Source: Candidatus Burkholderia verschuerenii
GTDB lineage: Bacteria; Pseudomonadota; Gammaproteobacteria; Burkholderiales; Burkholderiaceae
Reading direction: 5' to 3'
DNA length: 39,848 nt
Assembly (NCBI RefSeq): GCF_001189365.1
Contig: NZ_LFJJ01000026.1
Coordinates: forward strand, 1-39,848
Every line of letters begins with the position of its first letter. The first letter of the stretch is position 1. The notes beneath the pieces are model-generated. The model searched no databases. It was not told the origin of the DNA and saw only the letters and a list, made by a program, of their open reading frames with translations. The translations under genes were made by a program, and so were the position numbers. Positions 7,957 to 17,437 of the stretch are shown piece by piece.

Positions 7957-10592
7957 TTATTGCGCCTGCACATACGAACCGACTTCGCCATCGAGCGGAC
8001 GCGACGCGAACACGCAGTCCAGCTTCGCGCGCGTGCAGACATCGAGCGCGCCGTCCTGCGACGACTTCCTCACCAGCCGCGACGCGCTTGAACCCGTGTA
8101 CCAGCCGAGCGGCGCGGTGCGCGCGCGTTCGATCTGATCGCAGCGCGGATCGTTGATATGGCGGATATCGTGGATGCGCTCAAGATTGAGCTGGATCGGC
8201 TTCAGGCATTGCTGGATCGTCAGGCCTTCGCATTCCGGCACCCACTGCGCGAGACGCTTGACGGCATCCTCGGCACGGGCGGCGCGGGTCTGGAACAGCG
8301 CCAGCAGCGAAGTCGGCACCGACGATTCCGCCTGACGTGCCGCCTGCTCGCAGCGTGACACCGGCCGCGCGGGATCGTCGGCGGAAGTCTTGTCCTCGAC
8401 GCCCAGTTCCGGCGGATTGCCGTTGATATCGAGCAGCACGATGTCCTTGCCGAACTCACGGCGCGCGGCCGTCAGCACTTGCAGCGACAGCGTCTGCGCG
8501 CCCGAGTTGTCGGCGTAACCGCCGTCGACCAGACGATGCCGCTTGCCGAGCTCGGTGTAATCGCCCGCGGGCGTCACGATCGGAAAGCGCGCGCTGTGCA
8601 ACACCGCTTCGCCGACGCTCATGTAGATCGGCTGAGCCGGGCTGCATTCCTCGAAGCTGGAATAGCGCGTCGGCTGCGCGCAGGTCGCGGTGGCCTGCGC
8701 GCCGATGCCGTTCGAAAACCACTCGTTGTTGCCGCTGTCGGCATCGGTCGTGTTGAAGAAGACATGCGGCGCGGGCGCGATGCCGCCGGTCAGATCGGCG
8801 AGCGGCAGCGCCAGGGGATGCAGCCGGTTCCGCTCGTCGGCGCGGCGCGCCGGATGCGATTCGTCGAAGGCTTCGGCGAGCGCGTCGTCCCAGCTTTCGA
8901 GCATCGCCTGTCCGCGCGTCGCGGAGGCGCGCGGCGTCAGCGGCGTGCGCAGAAACACGTCCCGGCCGAGGAAAGTCGCGATCACCGGCGACAGATGATC
9001 CTGCACCAGCGCCTGCGTCACCACGTCCGTGAGCGGCGTTTGTTTCGCCGGATCGCAATGCGTCCACGCGCCTTGCGCGACCATCCGCTGGCGCGCGACC
9101 AGATACACGGCGATGCCCAGACTGCCGCCCGACACGCCGCTCATCGCGTGAAGATGCGTGCCGAATGTGCCGCACGAGGCGTCGTCGGCGAGCGCGAGCG
9201 TCTGCGCCGTGTAGATCGCGGCGCGCAACCCGCCGCCGTAGGCGTTGACGAGAATGTGCGGACCGGGCGGCGGCGCGTCCGTCTGCAACGAGACCGTTTG
9301 CGCGAGCGTGCCGGTTGCCGCGTTGGCATAACGCGGAATCGCGCGGGCGGCGGTCCGACTCGCGTCGTCGTCGAAATGCTCGACGTCGAGCGGCTCGTGC
9401 GCCAGATACTGCAACACTATGACGACGCCGATCGCGATCGCCGACGTGAACCCCGGCACCGCGCGCGACACGCGACGCAGGAACAGTTGACTGCCGCTGA
9501 CGAACACGATCGCCGCCGCCAGAAACAGCATGATGGTGCCGAGCGAGCCGATGCTGCGCACATGTTTGGCCGACAGCGCGCCGAGCACGATCAGCCCGAG
9601 CGCGCCCAGCGCGATGAACGCCATCACCTGCGCGAACACTTCCTCGAATTTCACGGCGTGATGCGATTCGAACAGATCGTAGGTGTACGGCCGCCGGCGC
9701 AGACGTTCGAAGCGCTGCGTTTTGCCTCGCATTCCGCACACGCGGCGAATCCGGCTCAGCCGCAGCATCCGGTAGACGCGCCGCGTCACGCGGCGGCGCA
9801 GTACGAGCACCATCAGCATCAGCGCGGGCAGCAGCGCGCAGACGATATCGACGATCCGCACCGCGTCGACCGATGCGATCGCCTGCGGATTGATGCGCGT
9901 GGCCAGCAGCATCGACGAGATCGCGAAGCCGACGATCCCGGCGATCGCCAGCTTCGGCGACCACGCACTCAGCGGCGGCTTGTGGATCATCCAGTCGAGC
10001 GCGCCGATGGTGGCGACGAGCGGCGTCGCGACGATCGCGGCGACCAGCGCGAGCGCCACCGGCCGGCTCATCGTCGAGACGATCAGCGGCGCGTAGATCA
10101 GCGCGCCCATCGCGGCGGCGAGCGCGGCAGCCACTTGATCGCCTTGACGACGCGCATTTCCGTGGCGAGTCCGGAAGGTGTCCGATGCTTGCCGGGCCTG
10201 CGCATATGCGGCCCGAGGTTGAGGATTTCCCACGCCAGCGGCATGCCGAGCCACGCCTCGACGGTGCAGAGCAGGCACGCGCTGTACCAGATCGCGACGG
10301 CGAGCAGGATCGACCAGATCACATACCACGTCAGCGGATAAATATTGACGGCGGCAAGCGCGCTGCCGGGCGCGAGGCCTTCGGGATTCGGCTCGATCAG
10401 GCCGAGCAATACTTCGCTGCTTTGCGGCACGCCGTAGAACAACACGGCCAGCACGATCAGGCAGACGGTCGGGATCAGCGCGCGCCGCAGCGTGAGGAAC
10501 AGCCACGGCATGGCGGGCGCGACGCCATCGGCGAGCAGTTCGGTGCAGCGGTCGAGCCAGCGGTTTCCGGGCGGCGGACGGCGGTCGGGCAT
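7957..10592 (-). pseudogene. Patatin-like phospholipase with multi-helix membrane N-terminus, frameshifted
   Basis: Start ATG 10592 has GAGGA eight bases upstream. The N-terminal 155 residues include two to three membrane helices (LIPTVCLIVLAVLFYGV; LTWYVIWSILLAVAIWY). Near 10128-10131 the frame shifts from VVKAIKW to AALAAAMGALIYAPL, and then stays open for about 720 residues to the TAA at 7957. The middle has further helices; the C-terminal half has the patatin elements GVSGGSLG (nucleophile Ser) and the catalytic Asp in LVDGGYADNSGA, plus a glycine-rich NAYGGGLRAAIYTAQ oxyanion segment. It would be an inner-membrane acyl hydrolase with a cytosolic or periplasmic lipase domain. The lone indel separates the first helices from the rest. 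The catalytic half itself remains intact, so internal re-initiation cannot be excluded. Confidence 0.82.
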
Positions 10593-10788
10593 GGTCGGTT
10601 CCTCGTGGCGAGCGTTCTCGGCTGCGCTATGGCTATTGTGTCGGCGATGTCGCTTCGGCATGCCAAGCGACATGAGTCAATGAACGGCTCCGTCCCAAAG
10701 TATTAATCCAATCCGCCGGAGGACGAAGCGTTTTTGGCGGCGCGGAACGCCAGTTTGTCGAAAGAAAACGACCCGCGTGAGTCAGCCG

Positions 10789-11716
10789 TCAGCGTTGCTT
10801 CGCTTCCAGAAAACTCTGCGCCAATTGCTTCCACAGATGATCCGCCGCCGGCGAGAGCCTGCGCCCGACGCGCGTCATCATCTGGCTCGCGAAGCCGGTT
10901 GCGATCGGATGATCGATCGGCACCGCCACCAGTTCGCCGAGATCGATGCCGCGCCGTGATCGACGACATGAACGACACGCCGAGCCCCGCCGCCGCCAGT
11001 GTCTGCGCCGTGTTGAACAGGTCGACGCGATACGCCGGAATCACGTTGAGCCGCACGTCGTCGAGCAGCGATTGCACGAAATGCTGCACGCCGAAGGCTT
11101 CGGTCATGAAGATAAGCCGCTCGCCGGCGAGTTCGTGCGGCGGCACTTTCGTCATCGACGCGAAGCGATGCGTCGGCGCGACCACCGCGCACAACGGCCG
11201 CGTTGCGAACGGATGGATGCGCATTGCGGGATCGTCGGCGGAGCGCGCGCACAGGCCGATATCGACGGTGTCGTCGCGCACCATCGCCAGCACGGCGGGC
11301 GTCGGGCCGGAGCGGATCTCGACGAGAATGTCGGGGTACGTCATCGAAAAGCGCTGCAACGCGCGCGCAATCAGATTTCCGATGAAGCCCTCGCCGACGC
11401 CCAGCGCCACGCGTCCGCGCCGCAAGTGGCGGTATTCCTCCAGCCGCGCCGCGAGGTCGCGCTGGCGGCGCTGATTGTCGCGATAGTGGTTGATCATCAC
11501 CTGGCCGATTTCCGTCACGACGACATTGCGCCCGCGCCGCTCGATCAGCGGAAAGCGCAGCCGCCGCTCCATCGCCGCGACTTGACGGCTGATCACCGAC
11601 GGATTGACGCCGAGCGTTTCGGCCGCCATCCGCCCGCCGCCCGCCGCCGCGATTTCGGCGAGATAACGCAGCGAACGGTCGCCGATATCGTCCGTCAGAT
11701 CGTGTTTGTCATCCAT
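10789..11716 (-). pseudogene. LysR-family regulator with C-terminal frameshift
   Basis: ATG 11716 begins a LysR protein with an HTH at about residues 15-75 (ISRQVAAMERRLRFPLIERRG) and the effector domain. The frame is intact to VSFMSSITAR (about residue 254). There a CGCGCG run has lost one CG (10951-10954). The true continuation IDLGELVAVPIDHPIATG, then LWKQLAQSFLEAKQR, lies in another frame and ends at TGA 10789. In the shifted frame an unrelated tail reads to 10703. Loss of the last 55 residues removes part of effector subdomain I and the C-terminal helix, so inducer response is probably altered. It is divergent from the M20/MHS operon. Confidence 0.87.
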
Positions 11717-11731
11717 TTCGCGCGCACCAAT

Positions 11732-11750
11732 TGTTGCCCTGAAAGCAACA
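11732..11750. promoter_or_regulatory. LysR box between LysR2 and the M20/MHS operon
   Basis: TGTTGC, seven bases, GCAACA form a perfect inverted repeat with the T-N11-A core typical of LysR-type operators. It sits 16 bases upstream of the LysR2 start and about 104 bases upstream of the M20 start, fitting a shared autoregulatory and activation site. Confidence 0.6.
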
Positions 11751-11853
11751 TTTTGGATGCGTTTCCGTCATGGGTCGAGTTTTTCGTCGGTGCAATACTC
11801 GCGTCATTCATCGCGTCATTCACACACCGATAAAACAGGAGGAGCCCCGCTTT

Positions 11854-13044
11854 ATGACCGACCACCGCTACTGCGAAATCGCCGATCTGGCCGACGCCAA
11901 AAACCAGCTCGACGAGATCCGTCATCACATCCACCAGCATCCGGAACTGTCGTATGAAGAGGTGAACACGTCGGAATTCGTCGCCGGAAAGCTCGCCGAA
12001 TGGGGCTACGAGGTGACGCGCAACGTCGGCGGACACGGACTCGTCGCGTCGCTGAAGGCCGGGACGAGCGCTCGCTCGGTCGGCGTGCGCGCCGACATGG
12101 ACGCGCTGCCGATCCGCGAACTGACGGGCCTTGCCTACGCGTCCGTCCACGACGGCAAGATGCACGCGTGCGGCCACGACGGTCACACCACGGTCCTGCT
12201 CGGCGCGGCGCGGCAACTCGCGAAGACGCGCAATTTCGACGGCACCGTGCATCTGATCTTCCAGCCCGCCGAAGAAGCCGGCTCCGACAGCGGCGCGCAA
12301 CGCATGATCGCCGATGGCCTGTTCGAGCGCTTCCCGTGCCAGGCGATTTTCGGGCTGCACAATCATCCGGGCGTGCCGACCGGCACCTTCGGTTTCCGCG
12401 CCGGCCCGCTGATGGCAGCGTGCGATACGGTCAAGGTGCGTATCGTCGGGCGCGGCGGACATGCGGCGCGTCCGCATCTGACGGTCGATCCGGTCGTGGT
12501 CGGCAGCAGCATCGTGATGGCGCTGCAATCGGTCGTGTCGCGCAATGTCGATCCGAACGAGGCGGCGGTCGTCACCGTCGGCGCGTTCCGTTCGGGGCAC
12601 GCGGCGAATGTCATCCCCGAAGACGCGACGCTGGAAATGAGCGTGCGCTCGTTCTCGTCGAAGGTCCGCGAGACGCTCGAACAGCGCATCCGCGCGTTGA
12701 TCGCGTCGCAGGCGGACGCGTATGGCGCGACTGCGGAGATCGAGTTTATCCGCGGCTATCCGGTGCTGATCAACAGTGAGGCCGAGACCGAATTCGCGCG
12801 CAAGGTGGCCGAGGAACTGGTCGGCGCCGAGCATGTGATCGCGCCGTTTCCGCCGATCGCGGGCAGCGAGGACTTCGCCTACTACCTGCAGAAAGTGCCC
12901 GGCTGCTTCGTGCGGCTCGGCAACGGCGAAGGACGTCCGATGCTGCACAACGCGCGCTACGACTTCAACGACGACAATCTGACCATCGGCGCGGCGTTCT
13001 GGACGCGTATCGTCGAACGCTTCCTCGCCAAGGATCGCGCATGA
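11854..13044 (+). CDS. M20-family amidohydrolase (hippurate hydrolase/IAA-amino acid hydrolase type)
   Basis: Intact, 396 residues. The start at ATG 11854 follows AGGAGG with 10 bases between; upstream in-frame codons lack an RBS. It shows the M20D metal-site motifs: MHACGHDGHT (Cys106, His108, His111), the paired Glu140-Glu141 in QPAEE, and a late His in MLHN. Family members hydrolyse N-acyl or N-aroyl amino acids, including hippurate and auxin-amino acid conjugates, in the cytoplasm. It overlaps the following transporter by four bases (ATGA), so the pair probably imports and cleaves the same amide. A paralog with motifs in the same register is at 30951-32192. Confidence 0.9.
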   Translation: MTDHRYCEIADLADAKNQLDEIRHHIHQHPELSYEEVNTSEFVAGKLAEWGYEVTRNVGGHGLVASLKAGTSARSVGVRADMDALPIRELTGLAYASVHDGKMHACGHDGHTTVLLGAARQLAKTRNFDGTVHLIFQPAEEAGSDSGAQRMIADGLFERFPCQAIFGLHNHPGVPTGTFGFRAGPLMAACDTVKVRIVGRGGHAARPHLTVDPVVVGSSIVMALQSVVSRNVDPNEAAVVTVGAFRSGHAANVIPEDATLEMSVRSFSSKVRETLEQRIRALIASQADAYGATAEIEFIRGYPVLINSEAETEFARKVAEELVGAEHVIAPFPPIAGSEDFAYYLQKVPGCFVRLGNGEGRPMLHNARYDFNDDNLTIGAAFWTRIVERFLAKDRA

Positions 13045-14351
13045 ACGCCACGACTCAATCGATGCCGTCGCGCGGCGCGTCCGAAGCCGAGCAGATGACG
13101 CCCGCGCAGCAGCGCAAGATCGTGCTCGCGGCGGTCATCGGCAATCTGCTCGAGTTCTTCGACTTCACCGTCTACAGCTATTTCGCGCTGACCATCGGCA
13201 AGCAGTTTTTCCCGTCGGGCGATCCGGTCACGTCGTCGCTGCTGGCGTTCGCCGTGTTCGCCGTGGGCTTCGTGATGCGTCCGCTGGGCGGCATCGTGCT
13301 CGGACGCTACGCGGATCGCGCCGGACGCAAGCCCGCGCTCACGCTCACCATCCTGTTGATGGCGATCGGCTCGGCATCGATCGGACTTGCGCCGACGTAT
13401 GCGCAGATCGGGCTGGCCGCGCCGCTGCTGATCGTCGTCGCGCGGCTGGTGCAGGGCTTCGCGCAGGGTGGCAAATTCGGTGCCGCGACCGCGACGCTGC
13501 TGGAAATGGGCGGCACGGCGAGCCGCGGTTTTCGCGCGAGCTGGCAACTGGCGAGTCAGGGCGCGGCGGCGCTGCTCGGTTCGGGTCTCGCGGCGAGTCT
13601 CGGCTTCCTGCTGTCCGACGACACGATGCATAGCTGGGGCTGGCGCATTCCGTTTCTGATGGGCACGCTGATCGCGCCGGTCGGCATCTATCTGCGTCGT
13701 CATATCCGCGAAGAACCGCCCGCGCAGAAAGCCGTCGCCACTCGCGACGATCCGAAGCGCGGCCTCTACGTGCGCAACTGGTTTCTCACGATCTTCTCGA
13801 TCATGGGCATGTCGGTGTCGACGTACGTGATGATGTATTACATGCCGACCTACTGCATCCAGTACCTGCATCTGCCGCTGAAGATGTCGATGCTCGCGGG
13901 CGTGGCATCGAGCGTGATCTCGCTCGTGATGTGCCCGATCTACGGCGCGATGTCCGATCGCATGGGACGTCGCAAGCCGCTGACGATCATCGGCCGGGTC
14001 GCGCTGATCGTGCTGCTGTATCCGGCGTTCTGGGTGATGACGCATTTTCCGTCGCTGCCCGTCGTGCTCGCCGCGCTGATCGTGCTGATGCTCTGCTACA
14101 CGATGGGCTCCGCGCCCGCCTATGCACTGATGCCCGAGAACTTCCCGAAGCATTTGCGCGCGGGCTATATGTCGAGCGCGTATGCGATCGCGGTGTCGGC
14201 GTTCGGCGGCACGGCGCAACTGGTCGCGGGCTGGCTGATCCGCGCGACCGGCAACAAGATGGCGCCGGCGTGGTACATGATCGGCTGCGTGTTGATCTCG
14301 CTTATTGCCGTTTCGATGTTCGAGGAGACGGGTGGGAAGGCGCTGGATTAG
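13041..14351 (+). CDS. MHS-type MFS transporter with unusual Glu-to-Lys at a conserved site
   Basis: A 436-residue 12-helix transporter, start ATG 13041 overlapping the amidohydrolase stop. Family features include GNLLEFFDFTVYSYFA in helix 1 and GRYADRAGRKPAL in the 2-3 loop. The strongly conserved GFSxGGEFG motif reads GFAQGGKFG, with AAA (Lys145, codon at 13473) where the two other MHS proteins in this window have Glu. A single G-to-A change would give this. Transport may be impaired although the frame is open. The substrate is likely the N-acyl amino acid handled by its partner (inference). Confidence 0.88.
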   Translation: MNATTQSMPSRGASEAEQMTPAQQRKIVLAAVIGNLLEFFDFTVYSYFALTIGKQFFPSGDPVTSSLLAFAVFAVGFVMRPLGGIVLGRYADRAGRKPALTLTILLMAIGSASIGLAPTYAQIGLAAPLLIVVARLVQGFAQGGKFGAATATLLEMGGTASRGFRASWQLASQGAAALLGSGLAASLGFLLSDDTMHSWGWRIPFLMGTLIAPVGIYLRRHIREEPPAQKAVATRDDPKRGLYVRNWFLTIFSIMGMSVSTYVMMYYMPTYCIQYLHLPLKMSMLAGVASSVISLVMCPIYGAMSDRMGRRKPLTIIGRVALIVLLYPAFWVMTHFPSLPVVLAALIVLMLCYTMGSAPAYALMPENFPKHLRAGYMSSAYAIAVSAFGGTAQLVAGWLIRATGNKMAPAWYMIGCVLISLIAVSMFEETGGKALD

Positions 14352-14383
14352 GGCTGCGGCGTGATCCACTGCATCGAACGAGA

Positions 14384-14405
14384 CCCGGCGCGCGCCGGGT
14401 TTTTT
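14384..14405 (+). terminator. Rho-independent terminator of the M20/MHS operon
   Basis: CCCGGCGC/GCGCCGGG forms a self-complementary hairpin followed by six T residues, 33 bases after the transporter stop. Confidence 0.85.
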
Positions 14406-14558
14406 CATGATGTCGCTCACCTGCTGCTTTGCACAATTTTTGATCTACCACGACCATCGGGCTTACCCGAATGCAAAAAAGTATCAGAGCGTAGTCTCAT
14501 TTCGTGTAGTGAAAAATTGCGCGCACGGCTATCTTTCGGTCACAGCATCAGCAAAACG

Positions 14559-15415
14559 ATGACGAACCGCGCGGTGCGCTGGCATTTTCATCCCGATTTC
14601 ATCCCGAGTACGAGATTCATCTCATCACGGCGACGACGGGCAAATACTTCGTCGGCGATTACATCGGCGATTTCGAAGCCGGCAATCTGGTGATGACCGG
14701 ACCGAATCTGCCGCATAACTGGGTCAGCAACGTCCCGCACGGCGAGCAGGTGGCCGAGCGCTGTCTGGTCGTGCAGTTCGATACCGATTTCGTCGTCCGC
14801 GCCATCGAAGCGTTTCCCGAGTTCGGGCGCATCGCGCATCTGCTCGAAGCATCGAGTTGGGGCGTGCTGTTCCGCCCGGAGACGGGCGCGGCCGTCGCGC
14901 CGATCATGCGCGATATGCTGGGCGCGCAGGGCTTGCGGCGCATCGCGTTGTTCGTCGCGCTGTTCGATGTGCTGCTGCACGGCGCGGAACCCGTCAAGCT
15001 CGCGAGCGCCGCGTATCGGGCCGATCCCGCGCGTTACGCGGAGACGCGCATCAATCATGTGCTGTCGTACATCGGCAAGAATCTTTCGCAAGAGTTGCGC
15101 GAAGCGGATCTGGCGGGTCTCGCCGGTCAGAGCGTCAGCGCGTTTTCACGCTATTTCCGCCGCCATACCGGCGTGCCGTTCGTGCAATACGTCAACCGGC
15201 TGCGGGTGAATCTCGCCTGTCAGTTGCTGATGTCGGGCGAATTGAGCATCACCGATATCTGCTATCAGGTCGGCTTCAACAATCTGTCGAATTTCAACCG
15301 GCAGTTTCTGGCGCTGAAGGGCATGTCGCCGTCGCGATGGCGCGGCTATCAGCAACTCAACGCCGACAGCGCGGCCGAATCGACCGATTTGCTGCCGACC
15401 GAAGCGCCCGCTTAG
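14559..15415 (+). pseudogene. AraC-family regulator broken by an 11-bp tandem duplication
   Basis: The likely start is ATG 14559 (MTNRAVRWHFHP). The cupin-type N-terminal domain is interrupted at residues 9-16 by TTTCATCCCGA repeated exactly twice (14586-14607). Removing one copy restores the classic AraC segment RWHFHPEYEIHLITATTGKY. The remaining frame continues unbroken to TAG 15415. It has the effector-domain motif GPNLPHNW and a C-terminal double HTH (about 100 residues, with ITDICYQVGFNNLSNFNRQF and GMSPSRWR). It lies directly upstream of, and in the same direction as, the pentitol ABC operon and was presumably its activator. An internal ATG (14690) could still express the DNA-binding part. 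Confidence 0.9.
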
Positions 15416-15443
15416 CCTCATCACGTTTCGTTCGAAGCTCCGA

Positions 15444-15486
15444 CGCGATGCGCGCCTATGCATCGCGGAGGACGCCTTTTAGCCTT
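15444..15486 (+). terminator. Probable terminator after the AraC gene
   Basis: CGCGATGC (15444-15451) and GCATCGCG (15460-15467) make a perfect 8-bp stem with an 8-base loop. It is followed within 10 bases by TTTT and then TTTTTT at 15485-15490. The T tract is displaced, so efficiency is uncertain. Confidence 0.5.
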
Positions 15487-15540
15487 TTTTCAGCACGAGG
15501 CGGCCTGTGAGCCGCCAATCAAGAAGACAGGAGACAGTCG

Positions 15541-16596
15541 ATGAAAACGCTTTCCAAACGAATCCTCGCCGCCAGCATCATCAGCTTAGGCATCCTGACA
15601 GAATGCGCGATGGCCGCACCTTCCGGCACTGTCGCGTTCCTCATGCCCGATCAGGCATCGACGCGCTACGAGCAGCACGACTTTCCCGGCTTCAAGGCGG
15701 AAATGTCCAAGCTGTGTCCGGATTGCAAGGTGCTCTATCAGAACGCGAATGCCGATGTCGCGACCCAGCAGCAGCAATTCAACTCCGTGATCGCGCAGGG
15801 CGCGAAGGTCATCGTACTCGATCCGGTGGATTCGACGGCGGCGGCATCGCTGGTGCGCATGGCGCAGAGTCAGGGCGTCAAGGTGATCGCCTACGATCGC
15901 CCAGTGCCGACCGCTCCCGCCGATTACTACGTCTCCTTCGATAACGAAGGCATCGGCCGGGCGATCGCGCAGTCGCTCGTGCAGCATCTGAAGGCATCGG
16001 GCGTGGCGACGAGCAAGGGCGGCGTGCTCGAAGTCAACGGCTCGCCGACGGACGCGGCCGCCGGCCTCATCAAAAAGGGCATCCATTCCGGTCTGGAAGG
16101 CAGCGGCTACAAGACGCTCGCCGAATACGACACGTCCGACTGGGCGCCGCCCAAGGCGCAGCAATGGGTGAGCGGGCAGATCACGCGCTTCGGCTCGCAG
16201 ATCGTCGGTGTCGTCGCGGCGAACGACGGCACGGCGGGCGGCACGGTCGCGGCGTTCAAGGCGGCGGGCGTCAATCCGGTGCCGCCCGTCACGGGCAACG
16301 ACGCGACCATCGCCGGTCTGCAGCTGATCATCGCGGGCGACGAATACAACACGATTCTCAAGCCCAGCGAGACCGTCGCGGCAGCCGCCGCGAAAGTGGC
16401 GGTCGGCTTCCTCAACGGTCAGACGCCGAAGGGCGAAACCACGCTCTTCAACACGCCGACGCAACTCTTCAAGCCCGCCGTGATCACGGCGCAAAACCTG
16501 AAGGCGGATGTCGTCGACAAGGGTTTCGCCAGCGCCAAGACGCTGTGCACCGATCGTTACGCGGATGGCTGCAAGAAGCTCGGCATCGGCCAGTAA
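15541..16596 (+). CDS. Sugar/polyol ABC transporter, periplasmic binding protein
   Basis: Intact, 351 residues, RBS AGGAG ten bases before ATG 15541. A signal peptide ends near AMA-AP (residue 26). The mature part is a type I periplasmic binding protein of the RbsB/XylF group, with the beginning GTVAFLMPDQASTRYEQHDFP, the hinge-region VIVLDPVD and a domain II VVAANDGTAGG typical of xylose-type binding proteins. It would bind a sugar or sugar alcohol in the periplasm and deliver it to the ATPase and permease encoded next. The gene spacing to the ATPase is 26 bases. Confidence 0.92.
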   Translation: MKTLSKRILAASIISLGILTECAMAAPSGTVAFLMPDQASTRYEQHDFPGFKAEMSKLCPDCKVLYQNANADVATQQQQFNSVIAQGAKVIVLDPVDSTAAASLVRMAQSQGVKVIAYDRPVPTAPADYYVSFDNEGIGRAIAQSLVQHLKASGVATSKGGVLEVNGSPTDAAAGLIKKGIHSGLEGSGYKTLAEYDTSDWAPPKAQQWVSGQITRFGSQIVGVVAANDGTAGGTVAAFKAAGVNPVPPVTGNDATIAGLQLIIAGDEYNTILKPSETVAAAAAKVAVGFLNGQTPKGETTLFNTPTQLFKPAVITAQNLKADVVDKGFASAKTLCTDRYADGCKKLGIGQ

Positions 16597-16622
16597 TCAC
16601 GATTTTTCGAGAGGTGAGCTCC

Positions 16623-17426
16623 ATGACTGACGACTCCACAAAACGGTCCGGTCCCGGCAAGCTGGTGCTGAGCCTGCGCGGCGTGTCGAAGCATTTCGGC
16701 GCGGTCTCGGCGCTGACGGATATCGAGCTCGATGTCCACGCCGGCGAAGTGGTCGCGCTGGTGGGCGACAACGGCGCGGGCAAGTCGACGCTGATCAAGG
16801 TGCTGGCGGGCGTGCATCAGCCGAGCGCCGGCACGATCACCTTCGACGGAAAGGAGGTGACGCTGGCCAATCCGGCGGCGGCGCTCGATCTCGGCATCGC
16901 CACGGTGTTTCAGGATCTGGCGTTGTGCGAGAACCTCGATGTCGTCGCCAACATTTTCCTCGGCCGCGAAATGACGCCGATGCGTCTCGACGAAGTGTCG
17001 ATGGAAATGCGCGCGTGGACGCTGCTCAACGAACTGTCCGCGCGCATTCCCGATGTGCGCGACGTGGTCGCGTCGCTGTCGGGCGGACAGCGGCAGACGG
17101 TGGCGATCGCGCGTTCGCTGCTGCTCGATCCGAAGCTGATCATGCTCGACGAACCGACCGCCGCGCTCGGCGTCGCGCAGACGGCCGAAGTGCTCAACCT
17201 GATCGAACGCGTTCGCGATCGCGGGCACGCGGTCATCATCATCAGCCACAACATGGAAGACGTGCGCGCCGTCGCCGACCGCATCGTCGTGCTTCGACTC
17301 GGGCGCAACAACGGCGTGTTCTATCCCGATTCGTCGAATCAGGAACTGGTCGCCGCGATCACCGGCGAGACCGAAAACGCCGTGTCGCGGCGCGCCGATC
17401 GCCGCGCCGCCCAAACGAATGCCTAG
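16623..17426 (+). CDS. Sugar/polyol ABC transporter, ATP-binding protein
   Basis: Intact, 267 residues; a single nucleotide-binding domain of the carbohydrate uptake (CUT2) type rather than the fused two-domain RbsA/XylG form. Walker A GDNGAGKST is at residues 48-56, Q-loop VFQDLALCENL near 96, signature LSGGQRQ at 152-158, Walker B LIMLDEP at 172-178 and the switch His at 209 (IISHN). It energises import through the membrane partner encoded 11 bases downstream. Confidence 0.93.
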   Translation: MTDDSTKRSGPGKLVLSLRGVSKHFGAVSALTDIELDVHAGEVVALVGDNGAGKSTLIKVLAGVHQPSAGTITFDGKEVTLANPAAALDLGIATVFQDLALCENLDVVANIFLGREMTPMRLDEVSMEMRAWTLLNELSARIPDVRDVVASLSGGQRQTVAIARSLLLDPKLIMLDEPTAALGVAQTAEVLNLIERVRDRGHAVIIISHNMEDVRAVADRIVVLRLGRNNGVFYPDSSNQELVAAITGETENAVSRRADRRAAQTNA

Positions 17427-17437
17427 CTGGAGGAATC

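Noticed and set aside
8479-10341. Long plus-strand open frame (620 residues) opposite the patatin-like gene
   Set aside because: Arginine- and histidine-rich, no family motifs; it is the antisense shadow of a high-GC gene with patatin catalytic motifs on the other strand.
14384-14399. The CCCGGCGCGCGCCGGG palindrome as a regulator binding site
   Set aside because: It is followed by a T run just after an operon end, so a terminator is sufficient.
12957-14420. 487-residue minus-strand frame opposite the MHS transporter
   Set aside because: Shadow composition and no initiation signal; the plus-strand gene has helices, motifs and coupling.
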